Part shown: piece by piece, positions 54,231 through 64,000 of the stretch
Position numbering within the stretch: the stretch's first letter is position 1
How the letters are laid out: each line of letters opens with the position of its first letter
DNA from: Silene conica
Taxonomy: Eukaryota; Streptophyta; Magnoliopsida; Caryophyllales; Caryophyllaceae
Length of the DNA stretch: 64,000 nt
Direction: 5' to 3'
Assembly: GCA_029255685.2 (NCBI GenBank)
Contig: CM055313.2
Location: forward strand, 74,192,641 to 74,256,640
Notes under the pieces: generated by a model
The model's database searches: none
What the model saw: only the letters and a program-made list of their open reading frames with translations
Told to the model about the DNA's origin: nothing
Made by a program: the position numbers and the translations under genes

Positions 54231-54863
54231 TAGGTGTTTTGAGTTGCTTATGAAAGGCTTTGGTTATAATTCTTTCTACGTTAGTACGATTTGTTTGGTT
54301 GGTTGGTTGATTGATTACAGTGTAAACAATAATAATTAAAAGGTCTAGGAGAATCGAGTCGCACATGCAAAACATCTAGATGTTTATATTAAACTACAAA
54401 TGCATAACAATGGTCAATGTTTAGGACTAATGACAACCACCTCTCGATATTATTCTTGACCATAGAACGGGTTTTAACGAGATCCCACTATGGCTAGATT
54501 GGTCTACTAAAACATGCTTTATCGAATTCACGTTCGTGCCTCTCAACTAATAGAAACGAATTAACACATTTAATCTAAGATTGTGACCAATAATATAAGA
54601 TTAACAAAATATAAACAAGCAAGTGACAGAAACATTAAACATTATTATAACATTTTAATCTAATATATACAAATGTTAATTAAGCACGACTTTCCTAATC
54701 CCTAGAATAAAGAATTACTCAATCATAATGGAAAACTAATGGGGTGTTTGGTTGTAGGTTTTATAATGGATTGGAATGAATTTAGTTCATTCCAATGTTT
54801 GGTTATTGGAGCATTTTGAAAAGGAGTTAGATATCTGCTGAATTCTAACTCCATTCCAACCTA
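54231..54863. other. Intergenic repeat-rich DNA
   Basis: No gene. 54741-54850 has GGTGTTTGGTTGTAGG and internal ATTGGAATGAA...TTCATTCCAAT inverted words, possibly a truncated MITE that removed the 5' part of the Athila-like element. Confidence 0.4.
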
Positions 54864-55363
54864 TTGGAATCTCAACCTATTCTTGTAGAATTCATTGTCT
54901 TAAACATACCCGAGGACCGCAACGTTCCCATTACTTTGGGACGACCATTTTTGTACACTGCTGGCACAATTGATGATGTCGGGGTTGGGACACATACCTT
55001 TCAGGTCGGAGGAAGGATTTGGTTTTTACTAAGTCTGATGACCCTCGGGAACCCGTGCCTATCACACCTTGTGATGATATTCCCCTTGTAGAATCCGTTG
55101 ACACTCCGTTTGAGTCGCCTTTTGAGTCACATATTGTCGATGTTGTTGTAACACCTTCACCCCATTCTGGGAGCAAAATGAGGAACATTGCTTTGTTTCT
55201 CTTTTTACAGGTCTTGAAAAGTTCAAAGACCCGGGAGGTGAGATGAATGCTCTTGGCCTGGAGTCTGGAATTGCTCGGATAGACGACCCTGGAGGAGGTT
55301 TTGATGAGGCTATACCGTCTAGGAGAAAGCTGTGTGATAAAGTGATAGATTGGGATCCGGATG
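54864..55363 (+). pseudogene. Athila-like gag-pol fragment with protease end, left-truncated
   Basis: The translation contains the Athila protease signature FIVLNIPEDRNVPITLGRPF and LYTAGTIDDVG, then an acidic linker (DDIPLVESVDTPFESPF) and, after a frame change near 55210, DPGGGFDEAIPSRRKLCDKV. It runs directly to the solo-LTR insertion at 55364 and resumes at 57033. Reverse transcriptase and integrase never appear. Confidence 0.7.
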
Positions 55364-57037
55364 TGATGCGCGAGATTTAGTCGTCGGTTCTCACGATCAA
55401 ACACATTTATAAAACCCAAATTAGTAGTATAATAGGGTTGTCGAACACGAAGATGGTGGGGAAGTTATATAGTTATGTTCTAATTATAACTCGAGTCGGG
55501 GTAATAAGTTTGAGATTGATTAACGACTAAAGAACAACTAAAGCAAATAAATTGAGATGAAATTGATGATTAAAGCAACTAGGGTGTCGGGGGTTACTAG
55601 GGTAGTCGATGTCAAACATGCAAAGGGTAGGTGGTCTCATCTATGTTAGGTCTAGGTCCGTCTCGTCTATCGATTTGACTCGCCTAAAATCAAACCATAT
55701 CCTAGCTCTCGCTACAAACATGGTCAATTTAACATGCACGCATACTCATGAGAGCCCTAAACTATCGTCTAAGACAAACAACAATAAGAATCATGCCCAA
55801 CCGTCGTTGAGGCATTTCATCAAACATCTAGCATGCATACAATGAAAACCTCACAAAGATGAAATCCAAACCCTAACCCTAAACAACAAACATCAACACC
55901 AACTACCCAAGTGCACCCCTAACCCTAGCAAAAGGACTACTCACTCATGATTGGGGAAAAAACATGTGAACAATTGATGGGTAAATGATAAACATGTTGG
56001 ATTATGGTAAGAACAAGCAAATGAACAAAAGAAACTTAAACAAATGCAATAACTAAGTAGAGATTAGAAAGATTATACCAATAGCAAAGGAAAAGGAAGT
56101 AACTTGGATAACAAGATGAAGAATTCTTTCAAACCCTTCAAATTACAACCCAAAATATCCTCTACAAATGCCCAAGAAGATTACTAAAGAAAGATTAACA
56201 AGAATTCAAAGATTAAACTAAGATCTAAGAATGATTAAAGTATTTTTAGAGAGTTTTTGTAGGCTAAGTGTATGCTAATGAAACAGTAAAACCCTAGAAA
56301 TATGCCTAGAAATGCGTGATAACAAAATGATACAAGTGCGGGTTTATATAGTGTGCGAAATTCTGAAAAGTGACTCTCAGCCGGTTGACCGGCTGCCGGT
56401 CTGGGACCGGCTGAGAGTCCAAATACGAACTTCTGCAAACTTCTTCACATGGCCATGCTTCCCAGCCGACCGGCCGGCTGCCGGTCTGGCACCGGCTGGG
56501 AGGCCTAATCCTCCAATCTGACTTTTCCTTCAATTTTCAACTTGTACAGGTCCCCTCAGCCGGTGGACCGGCTGCCAGTTGTCCACCGGCTGGGATCCCT
56601 TTTTCAATAATCTGCCCAAAGTCGCATTTTTCTTCAATCATCGAAAATGGCTAAGTATGGAAAACGATCCCCAGCCGGCCTACCGGCTGCCGGCTGGGAG
56701 TCCTTAATCTTGATTCTGAAACTTTCTCTCTTTTTGCCAAAAACACAAGTCAAGATCCCCAGCCGGCCTACCGGCCGCTGGCTGGGGACCGGCTGGGAGG
56801 CCCTGGGAATGGTTCCTTGCTACTTCCTTCATATTTCTTCATAATTCGCACCAAAATCGTCCCGTTTGCTCCCGTTTCTTCGCCCCCGCCGCAATACCTA
56901 CAAAATGTGAAACAAATAGGAATAGACGAGGTAATGGGCGTAAAAACAATCAAAGGCACGCAAAACGAGGTCGATTCGGGACCGAAAATGAAGAATATAT
57001 AAAGAAAATAATGACCAAAATGAAGCTCATCAGAATG
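55359..57037 (-). mobile_element. Solo LTR (Athila-type) inserted in the Athila-like element
   Basis: 1669 bp (55364-57032). Minus strand begins TGATGAGCTTC and ends GCGCATCA. Flanking 5-mers GGATG and GAATG match at four of five bases. There is no internal region, so LTR-LTR recombination has removed it. The host element's reading continues in frame across the insertion, confirming the boundaries. Confidence 0.8.
56380..56805. repeat. Five hairpin-forming CAGCCGG...CCGGCTG units in the solo LTR
   Basis: Copies at about 56380, 56462, 56557, 56671 and 56760. Each has CAGCCGG, a few bases, CCGGCTGCCGG and usually CCGGCTGGGAG, separated by 50-75 bp of unrelated sequence. Confidence 0.85.
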
Positions 57038-57120
57038 CTATGAGAAGCTTCTGTTCTTACATTGCCAAACTGGCCGGATGTCGACTTGATGATTTCTGAA
57101 GTTGCTGCGTTTAGTCAGAG
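57033..57120 (+). pseudogene. End of the Athila-like coding region
   Basis: Continues the frame from 55363: MRSFCSYIAKLAGCRLDDF followed by a stop at about 57100. The later CTAGCGCTACCGGGAGACAA near 57191 resembles the Athila post-coding segment. Confidence 0.6.
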
Positions 57121-59213
57121 GCCTAGTAGTAGGCCATGGACTTGTGTCGTTGGTTAATTAAGAAGAGGGTCGAGCTGGGACCTTTTAATCTAGCGCTACC
57201 GGGAGACAACCCGGAGTTTGAACATTTTATTTATTTTGGTTTTGAAACATTTAGTTTTGTATGTTTTGCGTGCTTTAATAATTTTGCTCGACTATAGACT
57301 ATGATCTCTCTAGCTTTCCCGCGTTTTGGGTAGTATTTCTTGGCTGTCGTTGCGTAATTGCAGGGGCTGAATTCGATCGAGTAGATTAATAGCTCAATCT
57401 GGAGGATTTGCGAGTCAGAATCCTCGATCGAGTAGCACAAAGATTCGATCGAGAAGACTTGCAGCCCAGAATCCTCGATCGAGTTGTGAAATAACTTGAT
57501 TGAGAGGAAGTGCACGCCAGATTGCTCGATCGAGCAACGCTTATATTTGTTCCAGATGATGCATTGTACGTGCTAGCTATAGTTCGATCGAATTGCAGGC
57601 ACTGTGACGGCTTATTTTGCCCGACTTTTGCGACTACCCATGTCGAAGTTCGGTTTGGGAGGTTCATGTTTCCTTCCGTCGCTACACTTTGTGAGTTTTC
57701 TTTAGCTCCTTACTCATTCTCATCTCGTTAGTTTGCTTTCCTTTTCCCTTTTTTGCTGCTTTGAGACAACGAGGACGTTGTCTGGTTAGGTTTGGGGGTT
57801 TGCATCCATATATGTGTCTGCATATTGTTTTTACTGCATTTCTGTTTGCACGTTTCAATTTTCGCATGCATTGTTGTTTTATTTCCAAAAATGGAAAAAA
57901 TCTCTTAAAAATATCGAAAAATTCAAAAAAAAAATCACGTTTACTTTTGCATAATAGGTTGAGTCGGATTTGAGTGTTTCATTGCTGAAAATTGTCTTTA
58001 TATATGCTTAAGCCTTGCACTGTTTCACGTCTTTTAGCAAATCCCATAGCAATTTCTCAGATTTCATTTTAAAATTTGTCGAACTAGTAGACTTGACTGA
58101 AAATTATGGCAAACTACAATATCTTTATGAGGTTTAGAGCTTTTAACTGGTGTCATTCACGACCGGTTCATTTAGGATTGTGAATAGTTACTCCCTGCAT
58201 ATCGTGTAACATTAATTTGCACAAGTATGAAATTTAATTGCTTATTGCATGCATACACTCGGGCTTGTGGATGGTATCATATGTTTGGAGATTGCTTGCG
58301 AAATCCCTTTTATTCATTTTACCCATTAACTACACATTAGCCAAAAATTGTCAGTTGACCCTTTAGCTACAATCCATAAACTAAGTCTACCTTTTGTTGA
58401 GCTAGTTTAGTAGTTTTAGTGGTATTCGGTTCTTTGCATCAATCTTGACTCGATTCTTATTGTATGGAGTTGGTAAATGAAGAAGTGGATGAAAGAAAAA
58501 AAAGAATTGAAAAAAAAAGGAAAAAAGAAAAAAGAAAAAAAACTGGAAAGAAAAGAAAACGGCAGAAAAAGGAAAAAAAATAGATTTTGGAATTTTTCTC
58601 TTGTGTTTTGATTCATATTTTATGAGGAGTTTTGTTTTGAATTAGTGATTTGTATGCCTAATTGTTAAGGCATTTGAGCTTAATTCATTGAGTCGGGAGT
58701 GCATGTTTTATTCGGTTTGATTAGGATGCTAGCTTGGCTACTTTTCCCTCTCATTCCAATATCATTTTGCCTCTTCTTACTCATAGCCTCACTTATCCAA
58801 AACTTTGCAAGTATTCGGCATGTGATGGACCCTAAATGGTTGGAATGTATGTGCACGGTAACTAGAATTACTTATCACACTAAATTGCATGCGCGATTAT
58901 GTCGGTCGAAGTCTAAGTGAACAACTTTTACTTTCTCTCTTACATATAATTTGTTTACCCTTTGCTTTGTTAAAAGAAGAGTGACTTGGGAGAGTCCAAT
59001 TTTGAAAGTCTTGCAAGGTCGAAAGTTCAACATTTATTTGAAATATATATAAATTCTTTTGCTTGGATATTGATCTATTAGCAGTGATTCATGTGCCTTA
59101 AAAGGTTTGAGTCGACGGTTTTCAGCTTGTCCATGTTTTGCTCCTTTCTATTTAGTTTTAGTTAGTTGCATGAGTTTGCTTGAGGACAAGCAAAGGTTTG
59201 GTTTGGGAAATTT
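57121..59213 (+). other. Noncoding 3' region of the Athila-like element
   Basis: Contains six CGATCGA-centred units at 57370-57600, a purine-rich GGTTAGGTTTGGGGG block at 57783-57797, an A-rich stretch at 58490-58580, and a final PPT-like GAGGACAAGCAAAGGTTTGG segment at 59182-59210. No gene. Confidence 0.55.
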
Positions 59214-60594
59214 TGATGTGTGCACTTTATATAGTCTTGTCAGGCCATTTATGCACGCATTTCTATGTTATTTCAGTAGTTATTTGCTGCGAATTTGCCC
59301 CGTATTGCGTACTTTGGGACTTCTTATATTAATTGCCGGAATGAGCTCAGAGATTCGAAATCAAGCTCAAAACCGTCTTCAAAGTTTGCATTTAGGAGAT
59401 GAGTGATTTTAGAGCGGAATTATCCTTGCATTGGTTTGCGCGACGTCGTTTTGGATATCATTGAAGGCAATTAAGGGCGCTGAGTTGGGAACAATTCGAT
59501 CGAACGCTTACTACTGATCGATTGAATGCTTATTAACCAGTCGAATGCCTTCTATATTCGATCGACCATATTACCAATAGATATTAGTTGATCTTTGTGT
59601 TCGATCGAGGGAGATGCCCAAGAAACTGCTCGATCGAAAGCTGGAAATCTTCGATCGAAGGATGGCTATGTTCGATCGAGGTATTTTGGTGCTGGAATGA
59701 CTCGATCGAGAGGATGGCTGCAGCGAGAATAACTTTAAGTCGAGTATTATTATGTTATCTTATATTTACCTTATTTAGTGAATAATAATTATCTCCAATA
59801 TATAAGAGATACTAGGTTAAACCTAAAAGAGGAGAATTCAGATCCCCCTGACACAGTTAAGGGGCAGACATCCTTCTTGCTTTTCTTCTACTTTCAGATT
59901 TATTAGTAATAATTTATTCTCTCTTATTTATTTTATGCTTCTTAGTATAATTTCTCTTATCATGTTTTGTCTATTTAATTGTTCTTTAATTAATGTTATC
60001 GATCAGATTTATAATTATACGTAGATAATTTTTCCGTGCTAGAGTGTTAGGGAAGTCATAGCATGGTTGTGATTGACTGTTGTTAGATTAGGTTAAATTT
60101 ACTATGAGAATCAGACCCAGACAATATATTTTCTAATTAATGACTAGAGTATACGCTAGAAGTTAATTAATTTGGTTAAGTTCCGACCTAGATCGAGAGA
60201 TTGGAAGGAGCGGACTTGTAATGACCGATAAAATAATATAATGGGAACGAAAGTTAAGTTAGAAGTGTTCTAGGGAGAATTGAGACCAAAAGGAGATTTT
60301 TACTTCCCTTCTCTAGTTAATTGACCGACCTTTACTTTACAGTTAATCACAGATTTGCTCTGGTGGACCGGAAGCTCTAGCATGTTTCTCTCTTATTTGT
60401 TTACATATCTTTCTCCTTCTGCCTTTTAGTTTTAGTTCAAAACCAATTTAAACCCCCGGTTTTGTGACATTCCGACAGACCGAATTGAACAGATAGATAA
60501 CAACTTAGCCTCCATGTGGAGATCGACCCTACTTACCGCTGACTTCTGTGAGTAGTATTTAGGTATTTATTTTTGGTACTAAACGGCGGTATCA
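59214..60594 (+). repeat. 3' LTR of the Athila-like element
   Basis: Starts TGATGTGTGCAC right after the PPT and ends GGCGGTATCA; 1381 bp. No 5' partner exists in the window. It holds about seven CGATCGA-centred units at 59490-59715, like the 3' UTR of the same element. Confidence 0.65.
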
Positions 60595-60732
60595 TATACA
60601 CTCGTAATAACCTTTAACTTGTTCTTGGATGGTATATTTGATATGTACTCTCCTCAGGAAACCGAGATGGTAGCATTCTCGCCGACTAAGGAATGTCTAG
60701 AAAAGCCTCCTTGAAAATCAGGGGTGTTACAA
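60595..60732 (-). repeat. Chromovirus-like LTR end fragment
   Basis: Minus strand begins TGTAACACCCCTGATTTTC at 60732, a typical chromovirus LTR start, and is cut off at the Athila LTR end. The Athila-like element probably inserted into this LTR. Confidence 0.45.
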
Positions 60733-61298
60733 CGGAGCGACGATTTTGGAATCTAAAACCAATTAATCTAATGAACATAGTGAGTCAAAATAAAATGAAC
60801 TTGGTTTATGTATGTTAGGAGCCCTGGTTTGGTTTCAGATAAGAAGGCGCCCTCATTTCAGAATTCCGACCCTAACATGCTTAAGCCAATCACCACACGA
60901 TAGATTGGGGTAATAAGGGAAACTGTTGTTTGTATGGATGCTAGTGAATGTGTGATTATTGTGAAAACAGAAAGTTGTAAAGTAATCTGAAAGTATGCCT
61001 AAGTGTTGGTGATAAGATTAGTATGTGTTCGAAGTAATGTTTGAGTGTGAGTGGTGTTTAGTGTAGTACTCACCATATTGATACTTATGAGGTGTTGATG
61101 AAATATTGAGTTAAGGTGTTGCATGATGTGAAATACTATGGTTGGAATTGTGATGATTGTACTAGAGCAGTGTTCTTTGATGATACAACCCAAGAATAGA
61201 ATAAACGTCGACTTAGAGGCCAACAACTGGGTGTCCTGTCCAATCACACAAACAAACATAGTATAAAGCTATTAAACAACCCAAGAATAGAATGAACG
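60733..61298. other. Repeat-derived DNA without genes
   Basis: CAACCCAAGAATAGAATRAACGTCG occurs twice (61187 and 61276). No other supportable feature. Confidence 0.45.
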
Positions 61299-61447
61299 TC
61301 GTCAGAGCGCATAAGCACAACCTCTGACTACTGGAGCGCATAAGCACGACCTCCAATGACGGGAGCGCTTCTGCACGACCTTCAACTACCGGAGCGCATA
61401 AGCACGGCCTCCAACAACGGAGCGCATGAGCACGACCTCGAAACTAT
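61299..61447. repeat. 29-bp tandem repeats (GGAGCGCATAAGCACGACCT-type)
   Basis: Five consecutive units, with a diverged sixth at about 61533-61555. Each contains GAGCGCATAAGCACGACCTC. Confidence 0.85.
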
Positions 61448-61878
61448 GTATAGCATAATTGCTGACTATATACCTAAGACCTGAGCAGACCCCTCGATGT
61501 AATAACCTACACCGAACGACACACGGGGACCGGAGCGCATATAGTACGACCTCCGACCAATCCTGAACTTGGATATAAAATCACATAACATGGGTGGCGA
61601 TAGTTCATTACAATGTTACACAAATCGTATCACCGCTATCTATTCACAAACAAAGTAATATAACCGTCATCTAATCACAAGCAAGGTAACATAATCGTCA
61701 CCCGACTCAACTTAGGTTGACATAAATGTCAATGTCATCTATCCCAACTTAAGCTAACGTAACCGTTAACCAACTCATTTAACACGTATAAGTCAACAAA
61801 AGACAAACATAGCAATATTCAAGTTAATTTCGGAAACTATTTTGCGGCGGGAGCTGGTCTCCCTTCCGGTTGCCCGAC

Positions 61879-61892
61879 GGGGGGGGGGGGGG
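61879..61892. repeat. G14 homopolymer
   Basis: Fourteen consecutive G, exceptional in this AT-rich window; possibly length-variable or a sequencing artefact. Confidence 0.9.
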
Positions 61893-63082
61893 TGTCTTAC
61901 TCCTCAAATCAATTTCCAAAAGCAACATAACTGTCACCCCATCATACTTGGAATCACATACAAGCATACGATTCACACGGGAAAAAAATAACGAGAATTT
62001 AATTGACAAGTCATATTCTATAAGTCTACATTTCACACGGAAATAAACTAAACGGGAATTTAATGACAAGTCTTATATCATAAACATGTGATTCAAGAAA
62101 GAGATGGACGGAAGTTGATTAAGAATCATATATTTTATATACATACTTCCTAAAACAAGCCTTTTAATCATTTAACAACACCCGAGCAATGCCCTAACAA
62201 ACAACCAAACAACACGCTAAAACAGCCCGCACACAAGGCACGAGCAACGTTGACACCAGGCCTGGCCGCAGGCTGGCCGCGGGGCTGTACAGGGCGAGTT
62301 GGTGATTTTCATCCCTCAACGAAATGCGGCGGTCTTAAAGCCGGTAATTATACATAATTTAAGCAGCCTAAACATCACGTAATCTCAGCAGTGCAACACG
62401 GAAATATATCGGTATACAAACATAAACAAATGATAATAAGCAAGATTATCAACCTTTAACATGGATTAATTAAACATCCGAAAATCATACTATCGATATG
62501 AACACAATGAGTATGTGAAGAACACCATACTACCCATTAACCACAATTAGAATCCTATCCAACACAAACATTCAAGGTGAAATTCATCAAAACAATTGAA
62601 AGAAGCATTAGACTACATAATAATATCATAAACACCCTTTCAATTCTTATTAATTAACACAAAAACTGTATAAACACAATTATTTAACTTAAAGTCGAGT
62701 AACCTCTCAAAGTTACCTTTAAAACTCTTCAAATCTTCAATAAAACTCGTCCAATGATCCTTCATTACCCCAGATTTTCGAGAAAAAGGACCAAAAATGA
62801 AACCTTAGAAAGACAGGTTCCAATAATAAAGTTCTTTAAGATATTGTATACGAGATCATACTGGTAATGTTGTTTTACTAGGAGTAAAAAAAGTGGGATC
62901 CAATAATATTCTTATTGGAGAAGCTCTCGCTTTAAAAGAAGAAATACTTTAAAATCTAAAAGATAATTGTGGAGGGGATAATTTTTGTGTTATTAACTCA
63001 ATTCGTAGTATTTGACAAATTATTTGGAAATTTTCTAATATTATCAAGGATTTAAAATTAGACACTTTTTTTCCAATAAGAT
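61893..63082. other. AT-rich DNA without genes
   Basis: Nothing supportable. The minus strand at 62690-62830 looks like an LTR leader (AAGGTAACTTTGAGAGG), which may belong to a chromovirus. Confidence 0.4.
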
Positions 63083-64000
63083 GGTAATCAATATATATAA
63101 TTAAAGGAGGCTTTTTTCGACTACATGGTAGTCTCCAACTATTACAAAACTCTATTTTTATAAATAATAATTTATTTGTAAGTTTTCTATTAGAATTAGA
63201 AAATAATAAATTAATAAATTAATTACAATTATTCTATTAAAATTAGAAAATTAGAAAATAGTTGTTTAAATAATAATTTATTTATAATTTTCCTATTAGA
63301 ATTAGAAAATAAGAAAATAATTAATTGATTACAATTTTTCTATTAGAATTAGAAAATGGGTGATTATTTATAAATTTTCTATTAGATTAAGAATAATATT
63401 ATTATTTAAGATTATTTTTTTTGGCAGCTGTAAAATATGAAAATGGTTATTAACTTTATTCAATATTTTTATTAAATATGAAAATGGCAAATGAGTTAGA
63501 ACATAATTGTTTATTTACAAATTTGCTATTAGACTACGAACATTATTATTCTTTAATATTTATATATTTACTATTTAAGTTTATTAACTTTATTCAACCT
63601 TTAACTCAGTTTGTCTTCGTCTTAACATTATAATTGGTCAAAAATAGTCATACTTGGAGATATTAGACAAATTTGTTACTTTGTCTTATGCATTATGTTT
63701 TTATCTTTTTCATATTACTTGAATCTTCTTAAATTTAAAATGAATACCCCATCTTAATTAAAAATTTGTGGAACTAATAACTGTAAGGGCTTAATTAAGT
63801 ATTTCAAATTATACACTTTCGTACTTAGGAATGCGAAAGAAATGAGATAATTTCTTTAATTAAGTAACAACAGAAATAGGATAAATGTCAAATATACTAT
63901 ACTTTAGGAGTATAAATATAAATATTAAAGACCACAATGATGATTTAGATATATAGATCAACTGGAATAATTGTGTGGATGACATTTATTTTAAATGCGT
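63083..64000 (+). mobile_element. Helitron-like repeat, copy 2, running off the edge
   Basis: Shares the ATATATAATTAAAGGA start and the downstream blocks of 28227-29700, including AAAGACCACAATGATG at about 63930 and GGAATAATTGTGTGGAT at 63963. The right end is outside the window. Confidence 0.55.

Noticed and set aside
57231-57667. Overlapping minus-strand proteins rich in SRS/IED repeats
   Set aside because: Translation of the CGATCGA repeat units in a retroelement 3' UTR; no start context or homology.

Overview
The window is nuclear DNA from a flowering plant, almost certainly a eudicot. The evidence is AT-rich spliced genes of plant-only families (HD-Zip, LEA, plant self-incompatibility S1-like, plant GT47 exostosin), together with plant LTR retrotransposons, MULEs, Helitrons and MITEs. 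My impression is Caryophyllales, but no sequence evidence here proves that. Host genes are sparse (four in 64 kb) and most of the DNA is nested transposable elements of several ages.

Host genes. (1) 481-849 (-): 5' exon of an HD-Zip class I transcription factor resembling LMI1/ATHB-22/ATHB-51; the rest lies to the left, probably beyond the edge. (2) 25557-27686 (-): a three-exon LEA_4 protein of 436 residues, with ABRE and RY seed-type motifs upstream. (3) 35051-35533 (+): an intronless secreted S1-family protein. (4) 37084-45542 (-): a four-exon exostosin-type glycosyltransferase (523 residues) whose 6.1-kb first intron holds two Helitrons and a Stowaway MITE.

Retrotransposons. 1790-3977 is a complete but gag/protease-only copia element with 429-bp LTRs and a perfect GTTGT duplication. 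4634-6125 is the 3' part of a LINE. 9280-12003 continuing at 23560 is one minus-strand copia element. It was split by an 11.55-kb Tat-clade gypsy element (12004-23554, 663-bp LTRs, CCATG duplication) that landed on the copia gag start codon. A Stowaway MITE sits in the copia integrase. 54864-60594 is a reduced Athila-like element that ends in a 1.38-kb 3' LTR and is itself interrupted by a solo LTR (55364-57032). Chromovirus-like LTR fragments lie at 29789 and 60595.

DNA transposons. The largest is a 5.4-kb MULE (47255-52696). It has ~140-bp terminal inverted repeats, a spliced but broken mudrA-type transposase, and a convergent, apparently intact two-exon GRF zinc-finger gene. Around it are Stowaway, Tourist-like and hAT MITEs, Helitrons with classical 3' hairpins and CTAG ends, and a tRNA-derived SINE nested in a Tourist-like MITE.

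The features most worth following up are: the GRF gene carried by the MULE; two independent retroelements reduced to gag/protease; the tandem arrays in the gypsy 3' region; and repeated short palindromes inside several unrelated LTR/UTR sequences. I found no CRISPR array, rRNA or functional tRNA.
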